Positions 35,450-45,539 of a stretch of 64,000 nucleotides of DNA are shown here, in pieces; position 1 is the stretch's first letter; each line of letters starts with the position of its first letter. A program made the position numbers and the translations under genes. The notes below the pieces were generated by a model. It made no database searches. It had not been told where the DNA came from and saw only the letters and a list, made by a program, of their open reading frames with translations. The DNA is from Streptomyces macrolidinus (GTDB lineage: Bacteria; Actinomycetota; Actinomycetes; Streptomycetales; Streptomycetaceae): positions 124,001 through 188,000 of the forward strand of contig NZ_JAMWMR010000004.1 in assembly GCF_023887685.1 (NCBI RefSeq), given 5' to 3'.

Positions 35450-36226
35450 ATGCCATCGCTGTCGTATCCCACCATCATCTCCCTGCTGCGCTCCGCCGGT
35501 TGTGTCTTCGCCGAGGACGAGGCGCGGTTGATCCTCTCCACCGCCCGTACGCCCGAGGAAGCCGCCGCCATGGCCGACCGGCGGGCCGCCGGGCTTCCTC
35601 TGGAACAGGTCCTCGGCTGGGCGGAGTTCCACGGTCTGCGGGTGACCGTGGAACCGGGCGTCTTCGTGCCCCGCCGCCGCACCGAGTTCCTGGTCGACCA
35701 GGCCCTCGCTCTCGGGACGGACGCCACCGTCGTGGTGGATCTGTGCTGCGGCTCGGGTGCGGTGGGCGCCGCCCTCGCCGCGGCGCTCGACGCGCCCGAA
35801 CTGCACGCCGCCGACATCCATCCGGCCGCGGTGCGCTGTGCCCGCGGCAATGTGGCGGCGTACGGCGGGCGCGTCCACGAGGGCGATCTGTTCGCCGCGC
35901 TTCCGGACCAACTGCGCGGCCGGGTCGATCTGTTGGCCGCCAACGTGCCCTATGTCCCCACGGGAGAGGTCGCGTTGCTGCCCTCCGAGGCCCGCGACCA
36001 TGAACCCCTGGTCGCCCTCGACGGCGGCGCGGACGGACTGGACGTCCTGCGCCGCGTCACCGCCGAGGCGGCGCGGTGGCTGTCACCCGGCGGCGCACTG
36101 CTGGTCGAAACCAGTGAACGCCAAGTCCCGCTGGCGATCGAGGCGTTCGGCCGGGGCGGCCTGGACGTCCGGCTTGCGGTGTCGGAGGAGCTGTACGCCA
36201 ACGTCCTGATCGGCACCGCGCGTTAG
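35450..36226 (+). CDS. PrmC/HemK-like putative protein N5-glutamine methyltransferase
   Basis: A 258-aa SAM-dependent methyltransferase. An N-terminal helical domain (SLLRSAGCVFAEDEARLIL) is followed by the PrmC-like LEQVLGWAEFHGL and GVFVPRRRTEFL. The SAM loop is VVVDLCCGSGAVGAAL, and the glutamine-binding motif is NVPYVPTG (Asn165), a change from the usual NPPY. It would methylate a Gln side chain, as release factors are methylated by PrmC, but it is probably not the housekeeping PrmC. A leader with an attenuator-like structure precedes it. Confidence 0.85.
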   Translation: MPSLSYPTIISLLRSAGCVFAEDEARLILSTARTPEEAAAMADRRAAGLPLEQVLGWAEFHGLRVTVEPGVFVPRRRTEFLVDQALALGTDATVVVDLCCGSGAVGAALAAALDAPELHAADIHPAAVRCARGNVAAYGGRVHEGDLFAALPDQLRGRVDLLAANVPYVPTGEVALLPSEARDHEPLVALDGGADGLDVLRRVTAEAARWLSPGGALLVETSERQVPLAIEAFGRGGLDVRLAVSEELYANVLIGTAR

Positions 36227-36235
36227 CCGCCCTGG

Positions 36236-37072
36236 TCAGGAGTCCAGTAAGTGCAGGAACTCCTGGACGATCGTGTTGAAGGCGTCGGGCCGCTCCATGT
36301 TGGGGTAGTGTGCGGCGCCTTCGATCGTCGCGGTCCGGCCGCCCGGGACGGTGTGGGCGAGGCGTTCCGCCATACCGATGAGGTCGGGCGCGTCGACGCC
36401 GCCGTTGACGGCCAGCAGCGGCAGGTCGATCGTCGCGGCGCGGGCCCAGGTGTCGGTGACGGGGACGGACCAGTCCGGTTCGTCCGGGGTGTGCTTGCTG
36501 ATCGTGCTCCGCGCCATCTCCCGTACCCGGCGGTCGACTTCGGGGCCCACGTCCTCGGCGGTGCGGTGCGGGCCGTAGGTGAACAGTGAGAACGCGTCCA
36601 GGAAGCCGTCGATGTCACCGGCGCCGAGCGCCTGCCAGTACGCGGACTCGCTGCGCGTGGTCCAGGGGTCCTGGAAGTCGGGCTCGCTGGTCCCGGCGCC
36701 GCTGACGACCAGGGCGCGCACGAGGGCGGGGTGTTCCAGCGCGGTGTCGACGGCGATCGCCCCGCCCATGGACAGGCCGACCAGGATCGCGGGCCCGGCG
36801 CCGAGGTGGCGCAGCAGCGCGGCGAGGTCGTCGGTGTGGCGGAACGGCCGGGTCGCGTTCGAGGAGGCTCCGTGCCCCCGGGCGTCCAGGGCGATCACCC
36901 GGTGGGTCCGCGCGAACACGGGAATCTGGTCGTCCCACATCCGGTGGTCGACGAAGCCGCCGTGCAGCAGCGCCAGCAGGGGGCCGGCGCCCTCGTCGCG
37001 GTAGGCGAGACAGCCGTCTTCGGTCTCGAACGTCCGGGTCTGTGAGGTCTGCGGAGTCTGCGGGGTGCGCAT
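36236..37072 (-). CDS. Alpha/beta-hydrolase (haloperoxidase/ester-hydrolase type)
   Basis: A 278-aa cytoplasmic hydrolase with LLALLHGGFVDHRMWDDQIP (oxyanion region), VIALDARGHGAS, the nucleophile elbow GLSMGGAIA, an acidic LPLLAVNGGVDAPD and the catalytic His in EGAAHYPNME. All triad positions are intact. Two adjacent ATG codons (37075, 37072) are possible starts. It diverges from a MarR gene across TGTCA-type operator repeats and so is likely controlled by it. The substrate is unknown. Confidence 0.88.
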   Translation of the reverse strand: MRTPQTPQTSQTRTFETEDGCLAYRDEGAGPLLALLHGGFVDHRMWDDQIPVFARTHRVIALDARGHGASSNATRPFRHTDDLAALLRHLGAGPAILVGLSMGGAIAVDTALEHPALVRALVVSGAGTSEPDFQDPWTTRSESAYWQALGAGDIDGFLDAFSLFTYGPHRTAEDVGPEVDRRVREMARSTISKHTPDEPDWSVPVTDTWARAATIDLPLLAVNGGVDAPDLIGMAERLAHTVPGGRTATIEGAAHYPNMERPDAFNTIVQEFLHLLDS

Positions 37073-37086
37073 CATGACAACCAAGG

Positions 37087-37122
37087 TGTCAAAGTGTCCC
37101 GCACTTGACAACCCGGGTGTCA
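37087..37122. promoter_or_regulatory. MarR-type operator: TGTCA half-sites
   Basis: TGTCAAAGTG (37087-37096) and CACTTGACA (37102-37110) form an inverted repeat with one bulged A. A third TGTCA lies at 37118-37122. The element fills the 61-bp space between the divergent hydrolase and MarR genes. Confidence 0.6.
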
Positions 37123-37133
37123 TAATTGCCGCC

Positions 37134-37607
37134 ATGACCGACGAGAACGCACCACACACCCCCGAGGGTCTCGCCCCTCATCTCATGGAGGTCTTCGCCC
37201 TGGTGGGCCCGCTGTACCGGCGGGTGCTGCGCAAGGTCGAGCAGGCCGAGTCGATCGAGGGGATCTCCGTCGGCGTGCGGGCCGTCCTCGATCTGCTGCG
37301 GGGGAGCGGGCCGCTGACCGTTCCGCAGATGGGCCGGGCGCAGGCGCTCAGCAGGCAGTTCGTCCAGCGGATGGTCAATGACGCGGCGGCGCGCGGGCTG
37401 GTCGAGAGCATCCCCAACCCGGCCCACAAGCGGTCCTCCCTGATCCGGCTGACGGACGACGGCCGGGCGGCCATCGACGCCGTCACCGCCCGCGAGTACG
37501 CCCTGCTCGCCCAGGTCCGCGGCGACCTGACCGAGGCCGACGTACGGACCTGTCAGCGAGTGCTCGCCGGAATGCTCGAACTGTTCGACGATGTGGATGT
37601 GAACTGA
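37134..37607 (+). CDS. MarR-family transcriptional regulator
   Basis: A 157-aa winged-helix regulator with GVRAVLDLLRGSGPLTVPQMGRAQALSRQ as the recognition region, FVQRMVNDAAARGLVESIPN, the wing AHKRSSLIRLTDDGR and a C-terminal dimer helix. ATG 37134 is chosen because upstream codons lie in the operator. It diverges from the alpha/beta-hydrolase and precedes the Fe-S flavoenzyme gene by 96 bp, with a perfect palindrome in that gap, so it could control one or both neighbours. Confidence 0.86.
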   Translation: MTDENAPHTPEGLAPHLMEVFALVGPLYRRVLRKVEQAESIEGISVGVRAVLDLLRGSGPLTVPQMGRAQALSRQFVQRMVNDAAARGLVESIPNPAHKRSSLIRLTDDGRAAIDAVTAREYALLAQVRGDLTEADVRTCQRVLAGMLELFDDVDVN

Positions 37608-39719
<2,112 letters not shown>

Positions 39720-39769
39720 AGCGTTCCTGTGGCGACCTCGTGCCACCGGCGCATCCCTAGGATGACCTC

Positions 39770-40324
39770 ATGTCACTCCCGCACGCGATCCTGACCGCCC
39801 TGCTGGAGAAGCCGTCGTCGGGGCTCGAACTGACCCGTCGCTTCGACCGGTCGATCGGCTACTTCTGGTCGGCTACCCACCAGCAGATCTATCGCGAGCT
39901 GGGGCGGCTGGAGCGCGACGGGCTGATCCGCGCCCTCCCCTGCGAGCAACCGGTCCGCGGGCAGAAGAAGTCGTACGAGGTGCTGCCCGCGGGCCGTGCC
40001 GAACTCGCCCGCTGGACCGCCGCGTCCCAGGACCCGAGGCCCGTGCGCGACGTCCTGCTGCTGCGGCTGCGCGCCGCCGCGGTCGTGGGCACCGAGGGCA
40101 TCGAAGCGGACCTTCGCCGCCATCTCGCCCTGCACCAAAGGCAGTTGGCCGAGTACCAGGAGATCGAGGCACGCGACTTCGGACCCGGCAAGGACACGGC
40201 GCAGGACCGCCTCCAGCATCTCGTGCTGCGGGGCGGGATCGACCTGGAGACCTTCTGGATCCAGTGGCTGACCCACGCACTGGAGGAGTTCGGGGAGTTG
40301 CCCCGACCGGCGGATCCGGCATAG
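39770..40324 (+). CDS. PadR-family transcriptional regulator
   Basis: A 184-aa regulator: winged helix MSLPHAILTALLEKPSSGLELTRRFD, the PadR hallmark FWSATHQQIYRELGRLERDGLI, wing KSYEVLPAGRAELARW and a C-terminal dimer domain of the Vir-like type with long helices (HLALHQRQLAEYQEIEARDF). It follows the Fe-S flavoenzyme gene by 50 bp on the same strand and may act on that gene. PadR proteins often answer to phenolic acids. Confidence 0.9.
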   Translation: MSLPHAILTALLEKPSSGLELTRRFDRSIGYFWSATHQQIYRELGRLERDGLIRALPCEQPVRGQKKSYEVLPAGRAELARWTAASQDPRPVRDVLLLRLRAAAVVGTEGIEADLRRHLALHQRQLAEYQEIEARDFGPGKDTAQDRLQHLVLRGGIDLETFWIQWLTHALEEFGELPRPADPA

Positions 40325-40489
40325 GTCCGCGCGGGTCCGGTCCGGTGAAGCCGACCCGGGCGTTGGCCGGATGGCGCGCAGGCTACGTATGCTGGGCCTG
40401 ACGCGGCGTGAACTCGCTTGCCTTTGAGGGTAGTTCGTGCCGACGGCGCGGTCCGCTGTCGTCGCTGATCCCGCGCCGACGAGCGCGGG

Positions 40490-40523
40490 CGGGTGGCCGG
40501 GCCGCTACCGGCCCCGCCACCCG
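40490..40523. terminator. 15-bp hairpin between the padR and dhaM genes
   Basis: CGGGTGGCCGGGCCG (40490-40504) pairs with 40509-40523 with a single mismatch and a CTAC loop. This strong GC stem lies between converging genes. It could also end a short transcript that begins near a TATGCT -10-like box at 40388. Confidence 0.75.
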
Positions 40524-40603
40524 ACCGCACACCTGTCCGACGGCCGGACACCACTCACCGCACCACTCACTGTCCGGACGCGGCTCCGCTGTCCGGACAC
40601 CGC

Positions 40604-41020
40604 TCACTCCTTGCGGTACGTGTACGCCTCCTTGGCCGCCGCCTCCACCGCCGCCAGATCGGCGCCCGCGGAGGCCGTGACCACCGCCGCGACCGCGCCC
40701 TCGACGAAGGGCGCGTCGATCAGCCGCGCGTTCGCGGGGAGTTCGTCGCCCGCCGCGAGCAGCGTCTTCACGGTGAGGACCGCACTGCCCAGATCCATGA
40801 GCAGGGCCACACCCGCGCCCTGGTCCACGGCGAAGGCCGCCTCGGAGATCAGCTCGGCGCTCGTGCCGAGCCCGCCGTCGGGCGTGCCGCCCGCCGCCGC
40901 GACGGGCGCGGTCGCGCCGCCGCCCGCCAGCCCCTTCGCGAGTTCCGCGACCGACTCGGCCACGGCGGCGCTGTGCGAGACGAGGACGACGCCGACCATC
41001 TTCTGCGCGCTCTCACTCAC
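40604..41020 (-). CDS. dhaM: PTS-dependent dihydroxyacetone kinase phosphotransferase subunit DhaM
   Basis: A 138-aa EIIA-mannose-type protein that passes phosphate from the PTS (HPr) to DhaL-ADP. The phospho-His is His16 in VVLVSHSAAVAESVAEL; DLGSAVLTVKTLL and DAPFVEGAVAAVV are family segments. It consists of the EIIA domain only, as in other actinobacteria, without fused HPr or EI domains. GTG 41020 overlaps the dhaL stop by 8 bp. Last gene of a KLM operon. Confidence 0.93.
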   Translation of the reverse strand: MSESAQKMVGVVLVSHSAAVAESVAELAKGLAGGGATAPVAAAGGTPDGGLGTSAELISEAAFAVDQGAGVALLMDLGSAVLTVKTLLAAGDELPANARLIDAPFVEGAVAAVVTASAGADLAAVEAAAKEAYTYRKE

Positions 41021-41651
41021 CGGCGGCCTCCGCGAGCGCGGCGAACAACAGGGCCGAGGAGGTGGCACCGGGGTCCTGATGCCCGATGCTGCGCTCGCCC
41101 AGATAGCTGGCCCGGCCCTTGCGGGCCTGCAACGGTGTCGTCGCGGCGGCGCCCTTGTCGGCGGCGGCGCTCGCCGCGGCGAACGAGGTGCCGAGCGCCT
41201 CCACCGCGGGCACCAGGGCATCGATCATGGTCTTGTCGCCGGGCGCGGCCCCGCCCAGCGCCGTCACCGCCTCCACGCCCGTCCGCAGCGCCTCGGTGAG
41301 CTGCTCCTCGGTGACCTCGGCGGCGTCCCCGAGAGCCTTGCCGGCACGGCGGAACAGGGTGCCGTACAGCGGCCCCGACGCGCCCCCGACCGACGAGATG
41401 AGCCGGCGGCCCGCCACCTGGAGGATCGCGCCGGGCGTGGCGGGCTCCTCCGTCTCCAGCACGGTACGGACCGCGCGGAACCCGCGCTGCATATTGCTGC
41501 CGTGGTCGGCGTCGCCGATCGGCGAGTCGAGCGCGGTCAACCGCTCCGCCTCGCGGTCGACGGATGCGGCTGCCGCCGTCATCCAGCGGCGGAAGAAGTC
41601 GGCGTCGAGCAACTGGATCTCCTTGATCGAAACGGACGTTGACTCACTCAC
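41013..41651 (-). CDS. dhaL: Dihydroxyacetone kinase ADP-binding subunit DhaL
   Basis: A 212-aa helical-barrel subunit that holds ADP as a cofactor, accepts phosphate from DhaM and gives it to dihydroxyacetone in DhaK. The Mg-ligand motif is SPIGDADHGSNM (Asp42, Asp47, Asp49 region), followed by the nucleotide loop SSVGGASGPLYGTLF and GDKTMIDALVP, with the end DPGATSSALLF. GTG 41651 overlaps the dhaK stop (GTGA), so translation is coupled. Confidence 0.95.
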   Translation of the reverse strand: MSESTSVSIKEIQLLDADFFRRWMTAAAASVDREAERLTALDSPIGDADHGSNMQRGFRAVRTVLETEEPATPGAILQVAGRRLISSVGGASGPLYGTLFRRAGKALGDAAEVTEEQLTEALRTGVEAVTALGGAAPGDKTMIDALVPAVEALGTSFAAASAAADKGAAATTPLQARKGRASYLGERSIGHQDPGATSSALLFAALAEAAGE

Positions 41652-42640
41652 CTGCCCCAGCGCAGCCCCGGTGTGCTGACCGGCGCGTCCCACAGCCGCA
41701 ACAGTTCCTCGTCGACCTGGCAGAGGGTGACCGAGGCACCCGCCATGTCGAGGGAGGTGACGTAGTTGCCGACCAGGGAGCGGGCCACGGCGACACCCCG
41801 CTCGGCCAGCACCCGCTGGACCTCGGCGTGATAGCCGTACAGCTCCAGGAGCGGGGTGGCACCCATCCCGTTGACCAGGACGAGCACCGGGTTGTGCGGC
41901 TCCAGATCGTCCAGGACGGCATGCACCGAGACATCGGCGATCTCGCGTGCCGTCATCATCGGGCGCCGCTCGCGCCCCGGCTCGCCGTGGATGCCGATAC
42001 CCAACTCCAGTTCACCTTCGGGAAGATCGAAGGTGGGGGTGCCCTTGGCAGGCGTGGTACAGGCACTGAGGGCGACACCGAAGCTGCGCGAGTTCTCATT
42101 GACCTGCCGGGCGAGGGACTGGACGCGTTCCAGCGGCTGTCCCTCCTCCGCCGCCGCTCCCGCGATCTTCTCCACGAACAGGGTGGCGCCGGTGCCGCGC
42201 CGCCCGGCCGTGAAGGTGCTGTCGGTGACGGCCACGTCGTCGTCGACCAGCACCTTGGCGACCTGGATGCCCTCGTCCTCGGCGAGTTCCGCCGCCATGT
42301 CGAAGTTCAGTACGTCACCCGTGTAGTTCTTCACGACGAACAGCACACCCGCCCCGCTGTCCACGGCCGCGGCGGCGCGCACCATCTGGTCGGGCACCGG
42401 CGAGGTGAACACCTCACCGGGACAGGCCGCCGACAGCATCCCCGGACCGACGAAGCCGCCGTGCAGCGGCTCGTGCCCGGAGCCACCCCCGGAGACGAGC
42501 GCGACCTTGCCGGCCACCGGGGCGTCATGCCGCACGATCAGCCGGTTCTCCACGTCGATGACCAGTTCGGGATGCGCTGCTGCCATGCCCCGCAGCGCGT
42601 CCGCGACCACCGTTTCCGGGACGTTGATCAACATCTTCAA
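41648..42640 (-). CDS. dhaK: Dihydroxyacetone kinase substrate-binding subunit DhaK
   Basis: A 330-aa subunit that binds dihydroxyacetone covalently through His218 (GIGIHGEP), the same position as in E. coli DhaK. Other landmarks: LVSGGGSGHEPLHGGFVG, VVKNYTGDVLNFDMA, RGTGATLFVEKIAG. Start is TTG 42640 (five bases after AGGAGG) or ATG 42634; the former keeps the common MKMLINV N-terminus. First gene of dhaKLM, which channels dihydroxyacetone into glycolysis using PEP. A divergent NDH-2 gene lies 340 bp away. No DhaR or DhaS regulator gene is beside it. Confidence 0.95.
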   Translation of the reverse strand: MKMLINVPETVVADALRGMAAAHPELVIDVENRLIVRHDAPVAGKVALVSGGGSGHEPLHGGFVGPGMLSAACPGEVFTSPVPDQMVRAAAAVDSGAGVLFVVKNYTGDVLNFDMAAELAEDEGIQVAKVLVDDDVAVTDSTFTAGRRGTGATLFVEKIAGAAAEEGQPLERVQSLARQVNENSRSFGVALSACTTPAKGTPTFDLPEGELELGIGIHGEPGRERRPMMTAREIADVSVHAVLDDLEPHNPVLVLVNGMGATPLLELYGYHAEVQRVLAERGVAVARSLVGNYVTSLDMAGASVTLCQVDEELLRLWDAPVSTPGLRWGR

Positions 42641-42980
42641 GGGAGCCTCCTGGTGAGCCCGGCAGCCGAGCCCCCCGACCTGTGCCCTGTCCAGGCCGGA
42701 GGGAACGGCGACAGTTTCTGATCTCAGTGGTCCGTAATGTGTGGTGGTTCGCTCACCGCAGTATCGGACTTGACAGCGCGATGGTCACGTGTGCGGACGA
42801 TTGTGGGCGCGTACGAGTCTTGGGCGCGCTCGGGTGACCCACCGTGCCCAGGGGCGCGAGAGCGGTGGCGACGGCCTGTGCGGAAGGGTGATTGCGCAGG
42901 TGAGAGGCGTTACGGATGCGGACTCGGGCTCGGTTCCCTAGCGTGGCAGGCATCGGCGTCTCCGTCAGGAGGGACCTCTC
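42641..42980. other. 340-bp divergent promoter region between dhaK and NDH-2
   Basis: There is no gene here. A TAGCGT -10-like box at 42939-42944 would serve the NDH-2 gene, with the AGGAGGG ribosome site at 42968-42974. The dhaK side has AGGAGG close to the start. I see no clear operator or riboswitch. Confidence 0.45.
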
Positions 42981-44336
42981 ATGGCCGTGCCCCGGATCGT
43001 GATCGTCGGTGGCGGATTCGCCGGGATGGAGACCGCGCGCAGACTCGAGCGGACCCTCAAGCCCGCCGAGGCCACGCTGCGGCTCGTCACGCCCTACGCC
43101 TACCAGCTCTATCTGCCCCTGCTGCCCCATGTCGCCTCGGGGATCCTCACCCCGCAGTCGGTCGCGGTCCCGCTGCGCCGGCTGCTGCACCGCACGGTCA
43201 TCGTGCCCGGTGGGGCGGTCGGCATCGACCCCGGCGCCAAGGCCGTGGTCGTCCGCAAGATCAACGGGGAGACGAGCGTCGAGCACTACGACTACCTGGT
43301 GCTGGCGCCGGGCAGTGTGACGCGGCAGTTCGACATCCCCGGGGTGGACCAGCACGCGGTGGGCATGAAGACGCTCGCCGAGGCGGCCTGGGTCCGCGAC
43401 CACGTCATCTCCCAGCTCGACCTCGCGTCGGCCAGCTCCGACCCCTTCGAACGCGAGACCAGGCTCCAGTTCGTGGTCGTCGGCGGCGGCTACGCCGGGA
43501 CCGAGACCGCCGCCTATCTGCACCATCTGACCACCGCCGCGGTCCGGCGCTATCCGGGCCTGGACCCGGCGCTCATCAAGTGGCACCTGATCGACATCGC
43601 CCCCCGGCTCATGCCCGAACTCGGTGAGCGGCTCGGCGCGAAGGCCCTCGCCATCCTGGAGCGGCAAGGTCTGAACATCTCCCTCGGGGTCTCCGTCGCG
43701 GAGGTCACCCGCAACACCGTCACCTTCACCGACGGCCGCACGCTGCCCTGCCACACCCTGATCTGGACGGCGGGCGTCGCGCCCAGCCCGCTGATCGCCA
43801 CCCTGGACGCCGAGACCGACCGGGGCCGTCTGATCGTCCGGCCGGACTTCACCGTGCCGGGCCTGGACGGGGTCTTCGCCCTCGGGGACGCCGCCGCGGT
43901 ACCCGACCTCGCCAAGGGCGACGGCGCGATCTGCCCGCCGACCGCCCAGCACGCCATGCGCCAGGGCTGGACCGCCGCGAAGAACGTGGCGGCGTCGCTG
44001 CGCGGCGCGCCCCTGACCGAGTACCGGCACAAGGACCTCGGACTGGTCGTGGACCTCGGTGGCGTCCAGGCCGTCTCCAAGCCGCTCGGCCTGGAACTGA
44101 CCGGCGCGCCCGCCCAGGCCGTCGCCCGCGGCTACCACCTGGGAGCCCTGCGCACGGTCCCGGCGCGGCTGCGCACCCTGACGAACTGGACGCTCAACGC
44201 CCTCGCCAGCTTCGATTTCGTCCGCATCGGCTTCCAGGCGGGCCGCCCCGCCACGCTCAAGGACTTCGAGCGCCCCGACGCCTATCTGACGCCCGACCTG
44301 ATCCTCTCGCACACGGCGCAGAAGTCGTTGAGCTGA
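42981..44336 (+). CDS. Type II NADH dehydrogenase-like FAD oxidoreductase
   Basis: A 451-aa membrane-associated flavoprotein that would pass electrons from NADH to menaquinone without proton pumping. FAD motif RIVIVGGGFAGMETARRLE, NAD motif QFVVVGGGYAGTETAAYL, FAD-phosphate motif GVFALGDAAAV and the TAQHAMRQGW region are all present. The C-terminal ~60 residues contain a hydrophobic/amphipathic stretch that could bind the membrane. It diverges from the dha operon. Precise quinone specificity is inferred from the family. Confidence 0.88.
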   Translation: MAVPRIVIVGGGFAGMETARRLERTLKPAEATLRLVTPYAYQLYLPLLPHVASGILTPQSVAVPLRRLLHRTVIVPGGAVGIDPGAKAVVVRKINGETSVEHYDYLVLAPGSVTRQFDIPGVDQHAVGMKTLAEAAWVRDHVISQLDLASASSDPFERETRLQFVVVGGGYAGTETAAYLHHLTTAAVRRYPGLDPALIKWHLIDIAPRLMPELGERLGAKALAILERQGLNISLGVSVAEVTRNTVTFTDGRTLPCHTLIWTAGVAPSPLIATLDAETDRGRLIVRPDFTVPGLDGVFALGDAAAVPDLAKGDGAICPPTAQHAMRQGWTAAKNVAASLRGAPLTEYRHKDLGLVVDLGGVQAVSKPLGLELTGAPAQAVARGYHLGALRTVPARLRTLTNWTLNALASFDFVRIGFQAGRPATLKDFERPDAYLTPDLILSHTAQKSLS

Positions 44337-44392
44337 GCCGGGCACAATGGCCGTGGAGGTTGCGCTGCGGATCACGGGGGCGGAGGTCAGTG

Positions 44393-45484
44393 GTGGGGCT
44401 GCGGAGTCGGATCGCCGACGAGCTGAAGGCGACCGTGCACGGCGGGGATCTCGCGCTGGAACGGTACGAGGGTCCGGCCGGTGATCCCGGGCTGCTCGGG
44501 ATCACCCCCGGCGATCCCGCCTGGCGGGTGCACGGACATCTCACCGGCATGCTCACCGGCGGGTTCGCGGCGCTGATGCTCCAGTCCCTGCACCCGCTGG
44601 CCATGGCCGGGGTCGACCAGTACTCGGACTTCCGCTCCGACCCGGCCGCCCGGTTCGTCGGCACCGCGCGTTTCGTCGTCACGACGACCTTCGGCTCCAC
44701 CTCGGCCGCGCACGAGGCGCTCGCCGTGGTGCGCGGGATCCACACCCGCGTGCGCGGCACGGCCCCGGACGGCACGCCCTACCGCGCGGACGACCCCGAG
44801 CTGCTGACCTGGGTGCACACCGCGGAGGTACGCAGCTTCCCTAGGGCCTGTCGTCACATTCCCGTCTGCCCGGCGACGCCCGGCACGCCCTCTCGCCGCA
44901 CCGGGCGAAAGCCCACGTACGTCCAGTACGAGGGCTTCCGCCCGTCACTCCCCCAAGCTCTTCGAGCAGGGGGTGCCCCCAGAGCACGCACCGGACGCCG
45001 CCGGGCCGCCCTGCGGGCGACGACGGGAATGTGACGACAGGCCCTAGCGGGCTACCAGACGTACGCGCCGCGCCGGTTCCGGCTCACGCCCGCCCAGTGC
45101 GACACGTACTACCGCCAAGTCGCCCCGGTCGCCGAGCTGTTGGGCGCGCAGAAGGTGCCCCGCAGTGTGCGCGAGGTCGAGCGGTACCTGGACCGCGTAC
45201 GGCCCCGACTCCGCGCCACCCCGGCCGCGTCGGACTGCGTACGGTTCCTGCGCGGCTTCGGCCGGAGCGGGCGGGAGCGGCTGGGCATACGCGTGTTGAT
45301 GAACGCGTCGGTCGGACTCCTCCCCGACTGGGCGCGAGCCGAACTCGACATCCACCGTCCGGCGGTGGTCCGCTCCTGCTGGGACCGTCCGGTGGCGACC
45401 CTGCTCGGCCGCACGATGGAGTGGGCGCGCGGCCCGTCCGAGATCCAGGCCGCCGCGCGACGGCGGACGGCCACGCGCCCCTGA
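44393..45484 (+). pseudogene. MpaB-family oxygenase (DUF2236) gene interrupted by a MITE
   Basis: The 5' part (GTG 44393 after GGAGG) encodes the family N-terminus: GHLTGMLTGGFAALMLQSLHPLAMAGV with the conserved His, RFVGTARFVVTTTFGS, and WVHTAEVRSF. The 3' part resumes after the insertion as AGYQTYAPRRFRLTPAQ and runs to the normal end (EIQAAARRRT). Between them lies a 207-bp inverted-repeat element. It is a multiple of three long, but carries an in-frame TGA at 45032 within its right repeat, so the product ends after ~213 residues with an element-encoded tail. Without the element the gene would encode about 295 residues. Confidence 0.88.
44841..45047. mobile_element. MITE with perfect 26-bp terminal inverted repeats
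   Basis: The left end (44841-44866), starting CTAGGGCCTGTCGTCACA, is the exact reverse complement of the right end (45022-45047). The ends meet at CTAG on each side, consistent with a TA or CTAG target. The ~207-bp interior encodes no transposase. It contains a CCCCC...GGGGG-TG-CCCCC self-complementary stretch (44951-44980), common in Streptomyces dispersed repeats. A full-length IS with the same ends must have moved it. There is one base more than a simple CTAG duplication predicts. Confidence 0.88.
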
Positions 45485-45539
45485 GCCACCCCGGCCCGAC
45501 CCTGGCCGACCGGGATCACCGCGTGCTACGAAGAACCCC

